A stretch of 32,170 nucleotides of DNA from Acidobacteriota bacterium. GTDB taxonomy: Bacteria > Acidobacteriota > Vicinamibacteria > Vicinamibacterales > CAVVIG01. Location: assembly GCA_025358945.1 (NCBI GenBank), contig JANYHS010000008.1:1-32170 (forward strand). The letters run 5' to 3'. Below, in pieces: positions 15,213-23,171 of this stretch. The position numbers and the translations under genes were made by a program. The notes beneath the pieces are model-generated. The model was not told the DNA's origin. It saw nothing but the letters and a program-made list of their open reading frames with translations, and did no database searches. Position 1 is the stretch's first letter. Each line of letters starts with the position of its first letter.

Positions 15213-16298
15213 CTAACACGTTCTGTCAATCCGTATGAACCGCCCGCCGCCGGCGCGGCGCACGAGCCCCTGCAGTTCGAGCTCGAAGAGCCGCGGCAGC
15301 AAACGTGACGAACCCAGGCCCGATCGTTCGGAAATCTCGTCGAGATCGGCGGCCTCGCCAGGCACCAGACAGTCGAGCACGGGATCACGCGGGGTCAAAC
15401 CCCGTTCGTCCTCGGCACCCGGGGGTCTGACCCCGCTGACACCGGCGCCGCGGGTCATCCCCAGTTCCTCGAGGATATCGTCCGCAGACTCCACGATCTT
15501 TGCGCCGTCCTTCAAGAGCGCATGGGCGCCGCGGTTGCGGCCGCTCAGCACATTGCCCGGCACCGCCAGCACATCGCGCCCCTGATCGAGCGCGCAGCGC
15601 GCCGTGATCAGCGACCCGCTTTTCTCCCCCGCCTCGATGACGACGACGGCTCGCGACAGCCCGCTGATGATCCGGTTGCGCCGTGGAAAAAACCACGGCA
15701 TCGGCTCTGTCCCCGGCACCAGCTCGCTGACGACGGCGCCGGCGCGGTCGATCTCCTTCGCCAGCGACGCGTGCTCTGGCGGATACAGGACGTCGACGCC
15801 CGATCCGAGGACCGCGACCGTGACGCCGCCGGCGGCGAGCGCTCCGCGATGTGCGGCGGAATCGACGCCGCGCGCAAGGCCACTGACGATCACCAGACCG
15901 CTGGCGGCGAGGTCTCCCGCGAGTTGTTCGGCCACCGACAGCGCGTAGGGCGAGGCCGCCCGCGACCCGACGATGGCGACCGCTGGTGCGCTGAGCGCCG
16001 CGACGCGCCCGCGCGTCCACAACACCGGTGGCGGATCCGCAATCGTCGTCAACGCGACGGGATAGTCCGGATCGTTCCAGGCGATCGCGGTGATCGACGC
16101 GGCCTGCGCGCGACCGACAGCGGTCTCGGCCAGCGAGCGCAGCGCCGGAACGCCGTCCGGCTCCTTGCCCCATCGCGCGGCGAGCAGCCGCCGGACGACG
16201 AGGTCGGATGGATCGCCGCGTCGCAACCAGTCGGCTGCCACCCGCCAGCACCACGGGGGCAGGAGCGACAACGCCACGAAATCCAGAAGTTCACTCAT
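15213..16298 (-). CDS. dprA: DNA-processing protein DprA
   Basis: 361 residues from ATG 16298 (MSELLDFVALSLLP), preceded by GAGG about 7 bases upstream. The longer frame to 16556 is rejected because it crosses the terminator-like leader. The N-terminal helical region is followed by the Rossmann-like DprA fold: YPVALTTIADPPPVLWTRG, VAIVGSRAASPYA, SGLARGVDSAAHRGAL, GGVTVAVLGSGVDVLYPPEH, FPRRNRIISGLSRAVVVIEA, GSLITA. DprA loads RecA on incoming single-stranded DNA during transformation. A C-terminal winged-helix domain (LDEISERSGLGSSRLLPRLFELELQGLVRR) is kept. Between the two lies an insert made by two 13-base palindromes (15391 and 15422), read in frame. The ComF-type gene elsewhere in the window also points to a competence machinery. 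Confidence 0.95.
   Translation of the reverse strand: MSELLDFVALSLLPPWCWRVAADWLRRGDPSDLVVRRLLAARWGKEPDGVPALRSLAETAVGRAQAASITAIAWNDPDYPVALTTIADPPPVLWTRGRVAALSAPAVAIVGSRAASPYALSVAEQLAGDLAASGLVIVSGLARGVDSAAHRGALAAGGVTVAVLGSGVDVLYPPEHASLAKEIDRAGAVVSELVPGTEPMPWFFPRRNRIISGLSRAVVVIEAGEKSGSLITARCALDQGRDVLAVPGNVLSGRNRGAHALLKDGAKIVESADDILEELGMTRGAGVSGVRPPGAEDERGLTPRDPVLDCLVPGEAADLDEISERSGLGSSRLLPRLFELELQGLVRRAGGGRFIRIDRTC
15391..15434. repeat. Paired GGGGTCNNACCCC palindromes inside dprA
   Basis: GGGGTCAAACCCC (15391-15403) and GGGGTCTGACCCC (15422-15434) lie 18 bases apart and are read in frame (GVRPPGAEDERGLTPR region). The second is identical to a 13-mer inside uvrA at 28269-28281. Confidence 0.7.
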
Positions 16299-16334
16299 CA
16301 CGCACCTCAACTTGGCGCGCGACGGCCCACAAAC

Positions 16335-16379
16335 AAAAAGAGGCCGGTCTCGCGCGGTTACGCGCGGAACTCGACCTCT
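16335..16379 (-). terminator. Terminator-like hairpin in the dprA leader
   Basis: On the minus strand AGAGGTCGAGTTC + CGCGCG pairs with CGCGCG + AGACCGGCCTCT around a TAAC loop, with one bulge and one mismatch, followed directly by TTTTTG. It has the form of an intrinsic terminator. It sits about 10 bases downstream of a TATAAT box and about 40 bases upstream of dprA, so it would act as an attenuator or would end a very short RNA. Confidence 0.55.
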
Positions 16380-16389
16380 CTGCGTGTCT

Positions 16390-16395
16390 ATTATA
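16390..16395 (-). promoter_or_regulatory. Candidate -10 box upstream of dprA
   Basis: Minus strand TATAAT, a perfect -10 hexamer in otherwise very G/C-rich DNA. No good -35 hexamer is seen at 16-18 bases. The predicted start is near 16383, immediately before the hairpin. Confidence 0.45.
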
Positions 16396-16558
16396 GGCGG
16401 TGTCGCGCCGCCCGCGACGTCCAGAGGACAGCACCGCCCGCGTTTCGTAAATCGCCGACGAATGATCGTGCAAAAACCGCCTGTTTTGCCACATCCGTCA
16501 TGGCATACGGCTTGCTCGAACCGCTCCTGGAGTACGGTATAGTGGCCGACAATCACCT

Positions 16559-16915
16559 ATGAAAGTGCCCGTTGTCGCTCTCGTCGCGCTGGCTGCGGCT
16601 GTGTCGGCCTCGTCGGCATTCGCTGACGCGAAAAGCGAGGCGAAGTCGCAGGTGGAATTCGGCATCAACGTCGCGCAGCGTGGCCTGTGGCGCGAGGCGA
16701 TTTACCGCTGGCAAAAGGCGACCGAACTCGATCCCGCCTACGTCGCCGCCTACAACGATCTCGCGATCGCGTACGAGCACGAGGGACAACTCGACAAGGC
16801 CCGCAAGGCCTACGAGAAGGCGATCGAACTGGATCCGAACAACGCCCAGGTCCGTCAGAACTACGAGCTGTTCAAGGAAATCAATGACCGGACCAGCCAG
16901 GCTAAAGAGAAGTAG
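16559..16915 (+). CDS. Secreted/periplasmic TPR protein
   Basis: 118 residues. The N-terminus MKVPVVALVALAAAVSASSAFA is a signal peptide with a probable cut after AFA. The mature part is two to three tetratricopeptide repeats: VEFGINVAQRGLWREAIYRWQKATELDP, then AAYNDLAIAYEHEGQLDKARKAYEKAIELDP, then a partial third. It is therefore a periplasmic protein-protein adaptor. A TATAGT box at 16538-16543 could be its -10 element. Its stop lies 32 bases inside the lipoprotein gene, so the two proteins probably work together. No specific function can be read from the sequence. Confidence 0.88.
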   Translation: MKVPVVALVALAAAVSASSAFADAKSEAKSQVEFGINVAQRGLWREAIYRWQKATELDPAYVAAYNDLAIAYEHEGQLDKARKAYEKAIELDPNNAQVRQNYELFKEINDRTSQAKEK

Positions 16916-17669
16916 TCTCGCGTTCGCGATCATCGCGGCGTGCGGCGCGGTGTTCGCGCTTGCGTGCGGGCCGGACATGGTCGAGATCGCGATCGAAACG
17001 CCGATCCAGCCGAAGATGGACGTCTCGCCGTTCCAGCGCGTCCTGGTCATCGGCTTCGTGGCCGGCGGCAGTGAGGACGTCGACGCGAATCAGGAGACGG
17101 TGCGGCTGCTGCGCAGTCAGTTGCGGACGAAGTCGTCGCTGAAAGTCATCGACGCCGACATCCTCCAGCTCATCGAGATCGCCAAGGAACAGAGCCCGAC
17201 CGACAAGGCCAGCCAGACGCTGGCGCTGCCCAAGGACATCAAGGAAGAAAAAGATCTCGAGCCGTACGAACGGCTGTTCGCGAACACGGCGTACTGGAAG
17301 CGCATCGGCGAAGAGTTTCAGAACCCGCTGATCGTCACCGGCACGGTCCTCTTCTCCAGTCGGACGACGTCGGGCTTCGTGCAGCGCGATCAGGAAACCT
17401 ACGACAGCCTCGGCCGCCGTATCGTCCGCCCCGTGCGGCAATACATGGAGCGCAAGGGGTTCATCCTGCGGCCGAAGTTCGTGTTCATCGACGGCCGCAC
17501 CGGCGCGACGATGTACTCGGAGAGCTACCGGGAAGAAGTGATGTACAACGCGCAGCAGAACACGCCGGCGCTGTCGTCCTACTTCGAACTGATGGACCGC
17601 CTGGTGCCGAACTTCCTGAGCGCGCTGAGCAGCCAGAAAATCCGCGGCACGCGCGTCCTGCTCAAGTAG
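16884..17669 (+). CDS. Putative lipoprotein
   Basis: 261 residues from ATG 16884. The frame is open further upstream but there only antisense-like Arg/Ser-rich sequence precedes. The N-terminus has basic residues, a hydrophobic stretch (SLAFAIIAACGAVFA) and a lipobox ending LACG, so the protein should be lipid-anchored. The mature part reads as a soluble alpha/beta domain: VLVIGFVAGG, VRLLRSQLRTKSSLKVIDAD, NPLIVTGTVLFSS, and KFVFIDGRTGATMYSES. That pattern (strand-helix, a 'tgtv' strand, 'fidgrtG') resembles TolB-N/CsgG-like lipoproteins, which I state only as a resemblance. It overlaps the TPR gene by 32 bases. Confidence 0.8.
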   Translation: MTGPARLKRSSLAFAIIAACGAVFALACGPDMVEIAIETPIQPKMDVSPFQRVLVIGFVAGGSEDVDANQETVRLLRSQLRTKSSLKVIDADILQLIEIAKEQSPTDKASQTLALPKDIKEEKDLEPYERLFANTAYWKRIGEEFQNPLIVTGTVLFSSRTTSGFVQRDQETYDSLGRRIVRPVRQYMERKGFILRPKFVFIDGRTGATMYSESYREEVMYNAQQNTPALSSYFELMDRLVPNFLSALSSQKIRGTRVLLK

Positions 17670-17702
17670 CCATCTGCCCCCATGGCCTCAGGAAGGCCGT
17701 CC

Positions 17703-17732
17703 TTTACACCTGAGCGATTTCGATAGTAAAAT
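17703..17732 (+). promoter_or_regulatory. Candidate sigma-70 promoter of the rplU operon
   Basis: TTTACA (17703-17708), an 18-base spacer and TAAAAT (17727-17732). It lies 25 bases before the L21 start, just after the lipoprotein gene. The TTTACA/TAAAAT pair is one of the better matches in the window. Confidence 0.5.
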
Positions 17733-17756
17733 GTCCCCTTTCCACAGGTGCCGATT

Positions 17757-18071
17757 ATGTACGCAATCATTCAGAGCGCCGGACACCAGTTCAAGGTGAC
17801 CCCAGGTGGTTTTGCCACCATCGCGGGAACCGCCGGTGAACCGGGCGCAGAACTCACGATTACCGACGTGCTGCTGGTCGAAAAAGACGGCGGTGAAATC
17901 CTCGCGGGCGCGCCCTTCGTGGCCAATGCACGCGTCATCGCCGTGGTCGAGGGCGAGGAGCGCGGGCCGAAGATCCGCGTCTTCAAGAAGAAGCGCCGAA
18001 AGGGCATGCGTCGGACCAACGGACACCGCGCCTTCCACACGCGCGTGTTGATCAAAGACATCCTTCTGTAG
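17757..18071 (+). CDS. rplU: 50S ribosomal protein L21
   Basis: 104 residues, the normal bacterial length. MYAIIQSAGHQFKVTPGG at the N-terminus and KIRVFKKKRRKGMRRTNGHR near the C-terminus are diagnostic. ATG 17757 gives the canonical start and follows AGGTG; an in-frame GTG three codons earlier is less likely. First gene of the conserved block rplU-rpmA-obgE-nadD-rsfS. Confidence 0.97.
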   Translation: MYAIIQSAGHQFKVTPGGFATIAGTAGEPGAELTITDVLLVEKDGGEILAGAPFVANARVIAVVEGEERGPKIRVFKKKRRKGMRRTNGHRAFHTRVLIKDILL

Positions 18072-18089
18072 GATTTTCAAGGCTAGGCA

Positions 18090-18347
18090 ATGGCTCACAA
18101 AAAAGGACAAGGCAGCTCACGTAACGGCCGCGATTCGAACTCGCAGCGGCTCGGCGTGAAAGCACACGACGGCAACCTCGTCTCCGGCGGGACGATCATC
18201 GTTCGCCAGCGCGGACGCCGTTTTCAGGCCGGCCTGAACGCGGGTCTCGGCAAAGACGATACGATTTTCGCGAAAACGGCCGGGCGCGTGAAGTTCGAGG
18301 ACCACGGCCAGCGCGGCCGGGTCATCAGCATCCAGCCGCTCGATTAA
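18090..18347 (+). CDS. rpmA: 50S ribosomal protein L27
   Basis: 85 residues. [24 protein letters not shown] is the L27 N-terminus; its flexible tail reaches the peptidyl transferase centre. [10 protein letters not shown] and [11 protein letters not shown] complete the pattern. There is no extra N-terminal extension of the kind cut by Prp protease in Firmicutes. Located 18 bases after rplU. Confidence 0.97.
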   Translation: MAHKKGQGSSRNGRDSNSQRLGVKAHDGNLVSGGTIIVRQRGRRFQAGLNAGLGKDDTIFAKTAGRVKFEDHGQRGRVISIQPLD

Positions 18348-18348
18348 C

Positions 18349-19392
18349 TTGTTCGTCGACGAAGTCGACATTCACGTTGAAGCGGGCCACGGTGGGCGAG
18401 GCTGTCTCGCCTTCCGCCGCGAGAAGTTTGTCCCGCGCGGCGGCCCGAGCGGCGGTGACGGCGGTCACGGCGGGTCGGTGTATTTCGTCGCCAGCCCGCA
18501 CATCAATACCCTCATCAACTACCGGTACCACCCGAAGTCGGACGCCGAGCCGGGTGAGCACGGCATGGGTTCGAACTGTACCGGCTCCGCCGGCAAGGAC
18601 CTCGAGCTTTCCGTGCCCATCGGTACGCTGGTTTACGAAAAACACGTCGACCCCGAAAATCCCGAATCTCCGTACACATTGCTCGCCGACCTGTCGGCAG
18701 AGGGTCAGCGCGTGCTTGTCGCAAAGGGCGGCCGCGGCGGCATGGGCAACGCCCGCTTTGCCACCGCCACCAACCGCGCGCCGCGCAAAGTGCAGCCGGG
18801 TGAAGAAGGCGAGATCAAGGATCTGCGGCTCGAGCTGAAACTGCTCGCCGACGTCGGGCTGGTCGGTTTCCCCAACGCGGGCAAGTCGACGATGATCGCG
18901 CGCATCTCGGCCGCGCGGCCGAAGATCGCCGACTATCCGTTCACCACGCTGATTCCGAATCTCGGCGTCGTCCGCATCAGCGAAGACCGCAGTTTCGTGG
19001 TCGCCGACGTGCCCGGACTGATTGAAGGCGCGCATCGCGGCCTGGGCCTGGGCCACCAGTTCCTGCGCCATCTCGAGCGGACCAAGCTCCTGGTTCACCT
19101 GATCGACATGTCCGGCGGCACCGGACGCAACCCGGTCGAGGATCTCGACACCGTGCGCAAGGAGCTCGAACTCTTCGCGCCAACGCTCGCCGCCAAACCG
19201 CAAATTGTCGTCGCCAACAAGATGGACGCGTTCGATCCCTCGAACGAGGAGGCGTTGAAGGCGCTCGAGAAACGCGCAAAGAAGCTCAAGCTGCCCTTCC
19301 TGAGGGTCTCTGGCGTCAGCGGACAGGGCGTGCCGGAGTTGCTCGAAGCGATGTGGCGGGGACTGGCGGCCTCGCGCGAGCCGGCTGCGTAG
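18349..19392 (+). CDS. obgE: GTPase ObgE/CgtA
   Basis: 347 residues from a TTG start one base after the rpmA stop. TTG is chosen because FVDEVDIHVEAGHGGRGCLAFRREKFVPRGGPSGGDGG is the canonical Obg beginning. The Gly-rich Obg fold (1-158) is followed by the G domain: G1 GFPNAGKSTM, G2 TTLIPNLG, G3 DVPGLIEGA, G4 NKMD. It ends soon after the G domain, so the C-terminal OCT domain of some homologues is absent, as in many Gram-negative Obg proteins. It takes part in 50S assembly and stress control, which fits its place after L21 and L27. Confidence 0.96.
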   Translation: MFVDEVDIHVEAGHGGRGCLAFRREKFVPRGGPSGGDGGHGGSVYFVASPHINTLINYRYHPKSDAEPGEHGMGSNCTGSAGKDLELSVPIGTLVYEKHVDPENPESPYTLLADLSAEGQRVLVAKGGRGGMGNARFATATNRAPRKVQPGEEGEIKDLRLELKLLADVGLVGFPNAGKSTMIARISAARPKIADYPFTTLIPNLGVVRISEDRSFVVADVPGLIEGAHRGLGLGHQFLRHLERTKLLVHLIDMSGGTGRNPVEDLDTVRKELELFAPTLAAKPQIVVANKMDAFDPSNEEALKALEKRAKKLKLPFLRVSGVSGQGVPELLEAMWRGLAASREPAA

Positions 19393-19396
19393 CCAC

Positions 19397-20116
19397 ATGA
19401 AATCGTCCGCGCGCCGCATCGGCATCCTCGGCGGCACGTTCGATCCGATTCACTGGGGCCATCTCGATCTCGCCGATGTCGCGGTGAAGGCGCTGGAGCT
19501 GACGCGACTGTTCGTGATCACCGCGAACGTCCCGCCGCACCGGCCGCAGCCCCTGGCCTCGTCGTATCACCGGTTCGCGATGGTGTCGCTCGCCGTGCTT
19601 GAACGTCCCGACTGGCGCGCGGCGGACATGGAATTGCGGCACGACGCGCCGTCGTTCACGTCGCGCACGCTGGATCTGTTTCACGAGCGCGGCTACGTGT
19701 CGTCGGAGCTGTTCTTCGTGATCGGCGCCGACGCGTTCGCCGAGATCGCCAGCTGGCGCGACTATCCCCGGATCCTCGACTCGGCGCATTTCGTCGTCGT
19801 CTCGCGCCCGGGATACTCCGCGATCGAACTGCCGCGGCGGCTGCCGAAACTGGCCAACCGGATGGCCAAGCCGCCGATCGACGCGATGTCTCAGATTGAT
19901 CCGTTGATCATTTTGATCGATGCGCCGACGGCCGACGTGTCAGCAACTGCGATCCGGGAGCGGCGGGCCGCCGGCGAGTCGATCGCCGGCCTGGTGCCGC
20001 CACACGTGCAGCAACATATTGAACAACACGGACTTTACACGTCGATGACACCGGGGCGGAGAAAGCTCGACGCCCCGCCGAGTCAGGCGGCAGGCAGGTT
20101 GCATGAAAAAGAGTGA
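19397..20116 (+). CDS. nadD: Nicotinate-nucleotide adenylyltransferase
   Basis: 239 residues. It converts nicotinate mononucleotide and ATP to deamido-NAD. The nucleotidyltransferase motif GGTFDPIHWGHL (with the two catalytic His) is at the N-terminus and the ISTT/ATxIR-type motif appears as VSATAIRERRAAG. FFVIGADAFAEIASW is also typical. A short C-terminal tail after QHIEQHGLY runs into the next gene by 14 bases. Start ATG 19397 is 4 bases after the obgE stop. Confidence 0.95.
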   Translation: MKSSARRIGILGGTFDPIHWGHLDLADVAVKALELTRLFVITANVPPHRPQPLASSYHRFAMVSLAVLERPDWRAADMELRHDAPSFTSRTLDLFHERGYVSSELFFVIGADAFAEIASWRDYPRILDSAHFVVVSRPGYSAIELPRRLPKLANRMAKPPIDAMSQIDPLIILIDAPTADVSATAIRERRAAGESIAGLVPPHVQQHIEQHGLYTSMTPGRRKLDAPPSQAAGRLHEKE

Positions 20117-20498
20117 CGCGAAGAAGACTGAAGCGAAGACGCCGAAAGTGAAGAGGACTAAGAAACTGCCGGCGGAGATCGCCTTGGCGATCGCGGCGGC
20201 GGAAGACAAGCAGGCGGTGAACGTGGTGCTACTCGACCTGCGGAAGTCCGCGGTCTTCACCGACTTTTTCCTGATTGCCTCTGGCACCAACACCCGCCAG
20301 GTGCGCGCAATCGCCGACGGGGTGAGGGACGCACTGGCCGCCAAGGGCGTCAAGCCGGCGTTTGTCGAAGGCTACGACCGCTCCGAGTGGATCCTGCTCG
20401 ACTACTTCGACTTCATCGTCCACGTCTTCGGGCCGCAGACGCGCGTGTTTTACGATCTGGAACGACTATGGGGGAACGCGGAACGAATCGAACCGTAA
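20103..20498 (+). CDS. rsfS: Ribosomal silencing factor RsfS
   Basis: 131 residues of the RsfS/YbeB/Iojap family, which binds L14 and blocks subunit joining. Core motifs: VVLLDLRKSAVFTDFFLIASGTNTRQVRAIAD, FVEGYDRSEWILLDYFDFIVHVF and FYDLERLWG. The N-terminal 25 residues are Lys-rich and extra compared with short homologues; a start further inside is possible but no better ATG is evident. It overlaps nadD by 14 bases, the usual order. Confidence 0.95.
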   Translation: MKKSDAKKTEAKTPKVKRTKKLPAEIALAIAAAEDKQAVNVVLLDLRKSAVFTDFFLIASGTNTRQVRAIADGVRDALAAKGVKPAFVEGYDRSEWILLDYFDFIVHVFGPQTRVFYDLERLWGNAERIEP

Positions 20499-20557
20499 AC
20501 CGTGCATGGTGCATCCTGCACGTTGCACGGTGCACTCTGCACGGCGCCTGGTGCACG
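20499..20557. repeat. GTGCA/TGCAC repeat cluster
   Basis: Seven or more GTGCA or TGCAC units in about 60 bases (GTGCATGGTGCATCCTGCAC, GTTGCACGGTGCACTCTGCAC, GGTGCACGATGCA) form overlapping small palindromes between rsfS and comF. A frame passes through it, so an N-terminal extension of ComF from an earlier start cannot be fully excluded. Confidence 0.55.
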
Positions 20558-21292
20558 ATGCAAGCGCTTCGCACCTCCGCCGACGCCGTTCTCTCGGTCG
20601 TCCTCTCGCCGGCCTGCGCGGCGTGTGAACACCCGCTCCTGTATCCGACCCGCGGCCCCGTCTGCGACGACTGCTGGCAGTCCATTCTTCCACTCACGCC
20701 ACCGCTCTGCGATCGCTGCGGCGATCCGCTGCCGACGTGGCGTCTCGTCAGCCTGCCGCTGGCCTGCTGTGCACGCTGCCGCCGTGGGTCGCCGGCAATC
20801 GATCGCGCCCGCGCCATCGGCGCCTACGACGGCGCGCTGCGCGCCATCATCCACGCGCTGAAGTACGACGGACGACGATCCCTGGCTCGCCCGCTGGGCC
20901 GGCTGATGCGCGAGCGCGGCGCCGATATCCTCGACGGCGTCACCTGCGCGATTCCGGTGCCGCTGCATCCGTCGCGCCGGCGCCATCGCGGGTTCAATCA
21001 GGCCGCCGATCTCGCGCGTCGCGTCGGCATCCCGGTCCGGTCGGCGCTGCGGCGCATTCGCGCAACACCGACGCAGACGGGACTGCCCGCTGCCCGGCGC
21101 CATCGCAACATGCGGGACGCGTTCGCCGCCACGCCCGCGGCGCGTCAGTTGACGGGTGCGGCTGTGGTGCTGATAGACGATGTGAGCACGACGGGGGCGA
21201 CGCTGGAGGCGTGCGCGCGTGTGCTCAAAGAGGCTGGTGTCGGAGAAGTGCGCGCCCTTACGGCAGCGCGAGTCGTGACGCTACCGCGATGA
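20558..21292 (+). CDS. ComF-family phosphoribosyltransferase-like protein
   Basis: 244 residues from ATG 20558. The frame is open upstream to 20387 but only across rsfS and a repeat. The N-terminus has a zinc-ribbon pattern (CAACEHPLL...VCDDCW...CDRCGDPL...CCARC). The C-terminal half is a type I phosphoribosyltransferase domain with VVLIDDVSTTGATLEACA, the PRPP loop, and IHALKYDGRRSLARPLG, CAIPVPLHPSRRRHRGFNQA. ComF/GntX proteins are needed for DNA uptake in competent bacteria, but many genomes keep them with unclear roles. Its 3' end overlaps the convergent tmk gene by 35 bases. Confidence 0.92.
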   Translation: MQALRTSADAVLSVVLSPACAACEHPLLYPTRGPVCDDCWQSILPLTPPLCDRCGDPLPTWRLVSLPLACCARCRRGSPAIDRARAIGAYDGALRAIIHALKYDGRRSLARPLGRLMRERGADILDGVTCAIPVPLHPSRRRHRGFNQAADLARRVGIPVRSALRRIRATPTQTGLPAARRHRNMRDAFAATPAARQLTGAAVVLIDDVSTTGATLEACARVLKEAGVGEVRALTAARVVTLPR

Positions 21293-21851
21293 ACACGTCC
21301 GCGGCGATCGCGTCTTTCGATCGTTCGCCGTCGAGGACGATCCAGCCCTGCTCTGTCGCCTGACGGCGATAGCTCTCGCGCACGCGACCCTGCATCGCGA
21401 GGTCGCGCTCGTAGCGGTCGCGGTCCACGGACTTGCGCGTCACGGCGGTCTCCGGCGCGATGTCGAGCATGATCGTGATCGCGGCGGCCGGCAGGAACTT
21501 CTGGATCTCGCTCAGCCATGCGGGATCGAGCCCTAGCGCCTCGCCGTACGCAACGCTCGACGCGGTGTAGCGATCCGACACGAGAATCAATCCACCTTCG
21601 AGCCAACGCAGCAACTCCGGCTTCTTTTCGTAGCGATTCGCCACATAGAGCAGTTGCATCACGTCTGGACCGTAGTCGCGCTCGTTCGACAGCGCGCGTG
21701 CAATCTCCTCACCGATCGAGGTGCCGTAATCGGGAAACGACACGAGTCGCGCTTTTCGCCCCTGCTCTTTCAGGCGATCGCGCAGCATCTCGGCCTGCGT
21801 CTGCTTGCCGCTTTGATCGAGACCTTCGAACGCGATGATGTGTCCTGACAT
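21258..21851 (-). CDS. tmk: Thymidylate kinase
   Basis: 197 residues. It phosphorylates dTMP to dTDP. The P-loop is GLDQSGKQTQ near the N-terminus, where most bacterial Tmk have GxxGxGK(S/T)T; the FEGLDQSGKQTQ form is known in a subgroup. DRYTASSVAYGEALGL is the DRY motif for dTMP binding, and SFPDYGTSIGEEI is typical. It is 21 bases downstream of lysA on the same strand and probably co-transcribed with it. It overlaps the convergent comF-like gene at the 3' end. Confidence 0.93.
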   Translation of the reverse strand: MSGHIIAFEGLDQSGKQTQAEMLRDRLKEQGRKARLVSFPDYGTSIGEEIARALSNERDYGPDVMQLLYVANRYEKKPELLRWLEGGLILVSDRYTASSVAYGEALGLDPAWLSEIQKFLPAAAITIMLDIAPETAVTRKSVDRDRYERDLAMQGRVRESYRRQATEQGWIVLDGERSKDAIAADVFIAVASRLALP

Positions 21852-21872
21852 GGTGGTCGTTGGACTACTCCT

Positions 21873-23144
21873 CTACGATTCCAACAAGAGTTGATCGTCA
21901 ATCGTCTGGCGGCGGCGAATCACGCGCCACGCGCCGGCATCCACCAGCACTTCCGCCGGCAGCGGACGCCGATTGTAGTTCGACGCCATCGCCGATCCGT
22001 ACGCGCCGGCATCGCGAATCGCCACGACGTCGCCCACCTTCAGCAGCGGCAGCATCCGATCGCGGCCAACGACGTCGCTGCTCTCGCAGACCGGGCCGAC
22101 GATTTCATAGTGATGATCGCCGGCAGCCGGCCCCGACACCGGTTCGATGCGGTGGAACGCGCCGTACATCGCCGGGCGGATCAGCTCGGTCATGCCGGCA
22201 TCGATGATCACGAAGTCGCTCTCGGCCGTGCGCGGTTTCACGTCGATGATGCGCGCCACGAGCACCCCGGCCGGCGCGGCAATCGAGCGGCCCGGCTCGA
22301 GGACGATCGGCAACGAGGTATGCCGCACAGCATCGACAAGTGCGTGCACGTACTCCGCCGACGACGGTACTTCGCTGCCGTCGTACGACACGCCGAGCCC
22401 GCCGCCCAGATCCACATACTCGAGCGGAAAGCCCTGCTGCTGGAGCTCCTGGCTCAGCCCGGCGACCAGCGCCGCGGCGCGGCGCAGCGGATCGAGCGAC
22501 GTGATCTGCGATCCGACGTGCACGTGAATCGCGACCAGGGTCAGCGACGGCCGCGCCTTCAACGTCTGCAGCAGCGCCCGCGCATCGTCGAGCGGCACGC
22601 CGAACTTGTTGATCTTGAGACCCGTCGAAATCTTTGGATGACTCTTGGCATCGATGTCCGGGTTCACGCGAATCGCGACGCGGACGCTGCGCCCCAGGCG
22701 CGACCCGATGGCCTCGAGGCGCGCGAGTTCGCCGGCCGATTCCACGTTGATCGCCTTCACGCCGAGCGCGACCGCCGTCTCCAACTCCTCGGGCGTCTTG
22801 CCGACACCGGTGAAGACGATCTGCGAGGGCGCGAAGCCGGCCTTGCGGGCGACCTCGATCTCCCACACGGAGTTGGCGTCCACGGCGCTGCCAAGTTCGC
22901 GCAGCAGCCGCGCGATGGCCAGCGTGGAGTTCGCCTTCAGCGCATAGTGCAGCGCATGCGGGTAACCCTGAAACGCCTCGTCGATCGCCCGGTAGCGCTC
23001 GCGCAGCAGCGCCGCGCTATAGACGTACAGCGGCGTCCCTTCGGCCGCCGCGATCGCGGCCAGCGGCACGTCGTCGCAGACGAGCGAATCGTCGATACCG
23101 TCGTTGTGCCTGTAGAAGCCGGCCGGGCGAGTCGCTTGAGCCAC
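21873..23144 (-). CDS. lysA: Diaminopimelate decarboxylase
   Basis: 423 residues. It makes L-lysine from meso-diaminopimelate with PLP. The PLP-binding Lys is in HYALKANSTLAI. Other family motifs are DANSVWEIEVARKAGF, HVHVGSQI, VDLGGGLGVSY, LEPGRSIAAPAG, and the substrate-binding region VGPVCESSDVVGRDR and GAYGSAMASNYNRRP. The start is GTG 23144; no ATG further in fits the conserved N-terminus (TPLYVYSAALLRERY). Only 27 bases separate it from the divergent sigma factor gene, with TAGAAT (minus strand, 23156-23161) as a possible -10. Confidence 0.95.
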   Translation of the reverse strand: MAQATRPAGFYRHNDGIDDSLVCDDVPLAAIAAAEGTPLYVYSAALLRERYRAIDEAFQGYPHALHYALKANSTLAIARLLRELGSAVDANSVWEIEVARKAGFAPSQIVFTGVGKTPEELETAVALGVKAINVESAGELARLEAIGSRLGRSVRVAIRVNPDIDAKSHPKISTGLKINKFGVPLDDARALLQTLKARPSLTLVAIHVHVGSQITSLDPLRRAAALVAGLSQELQQQGFPLEYVDLGGGLGVSYDGSEVPSSAEYVHALVDAVRHTSLPIVLEPGRSIAAPAGVLVARIIDVKPRTAESDFVIIDAGMTELIRPAMYGAFHRIEPVSGPAAGDHHYEIVGPVCESSDVVGRDRMLPLLKVGDVVAIRDAGAYGSAMASNYNRRPLPAEVLVDAGAWRVIRRRQTIDDQLLLES

Positions 23145-23171
23145 CGTGATACGCTATTCTACTCAACCCAC

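Noticed and set aside
16299-16556. N-terminal extension of DprA
   Set aside because: The extension has no family similarity, crosses a terminator-like hairpin, and ATG 16298 has GAGG upstream and gives the normal start.
20387-20557. Longer ComF-type protein starting inside rsfS
   Set aside because: The extension is rsfS read in another frame plus the GTGCA repeat cluster; the zinc-ribbon part begins soon after ATG 20558.
21891-23171. Long open frame opposite lysA joined to the sigma factor gene
   Set aside because: It is the G/C-rich antisense shadow of lysA; sigma factor homology begins at ATG 23172.
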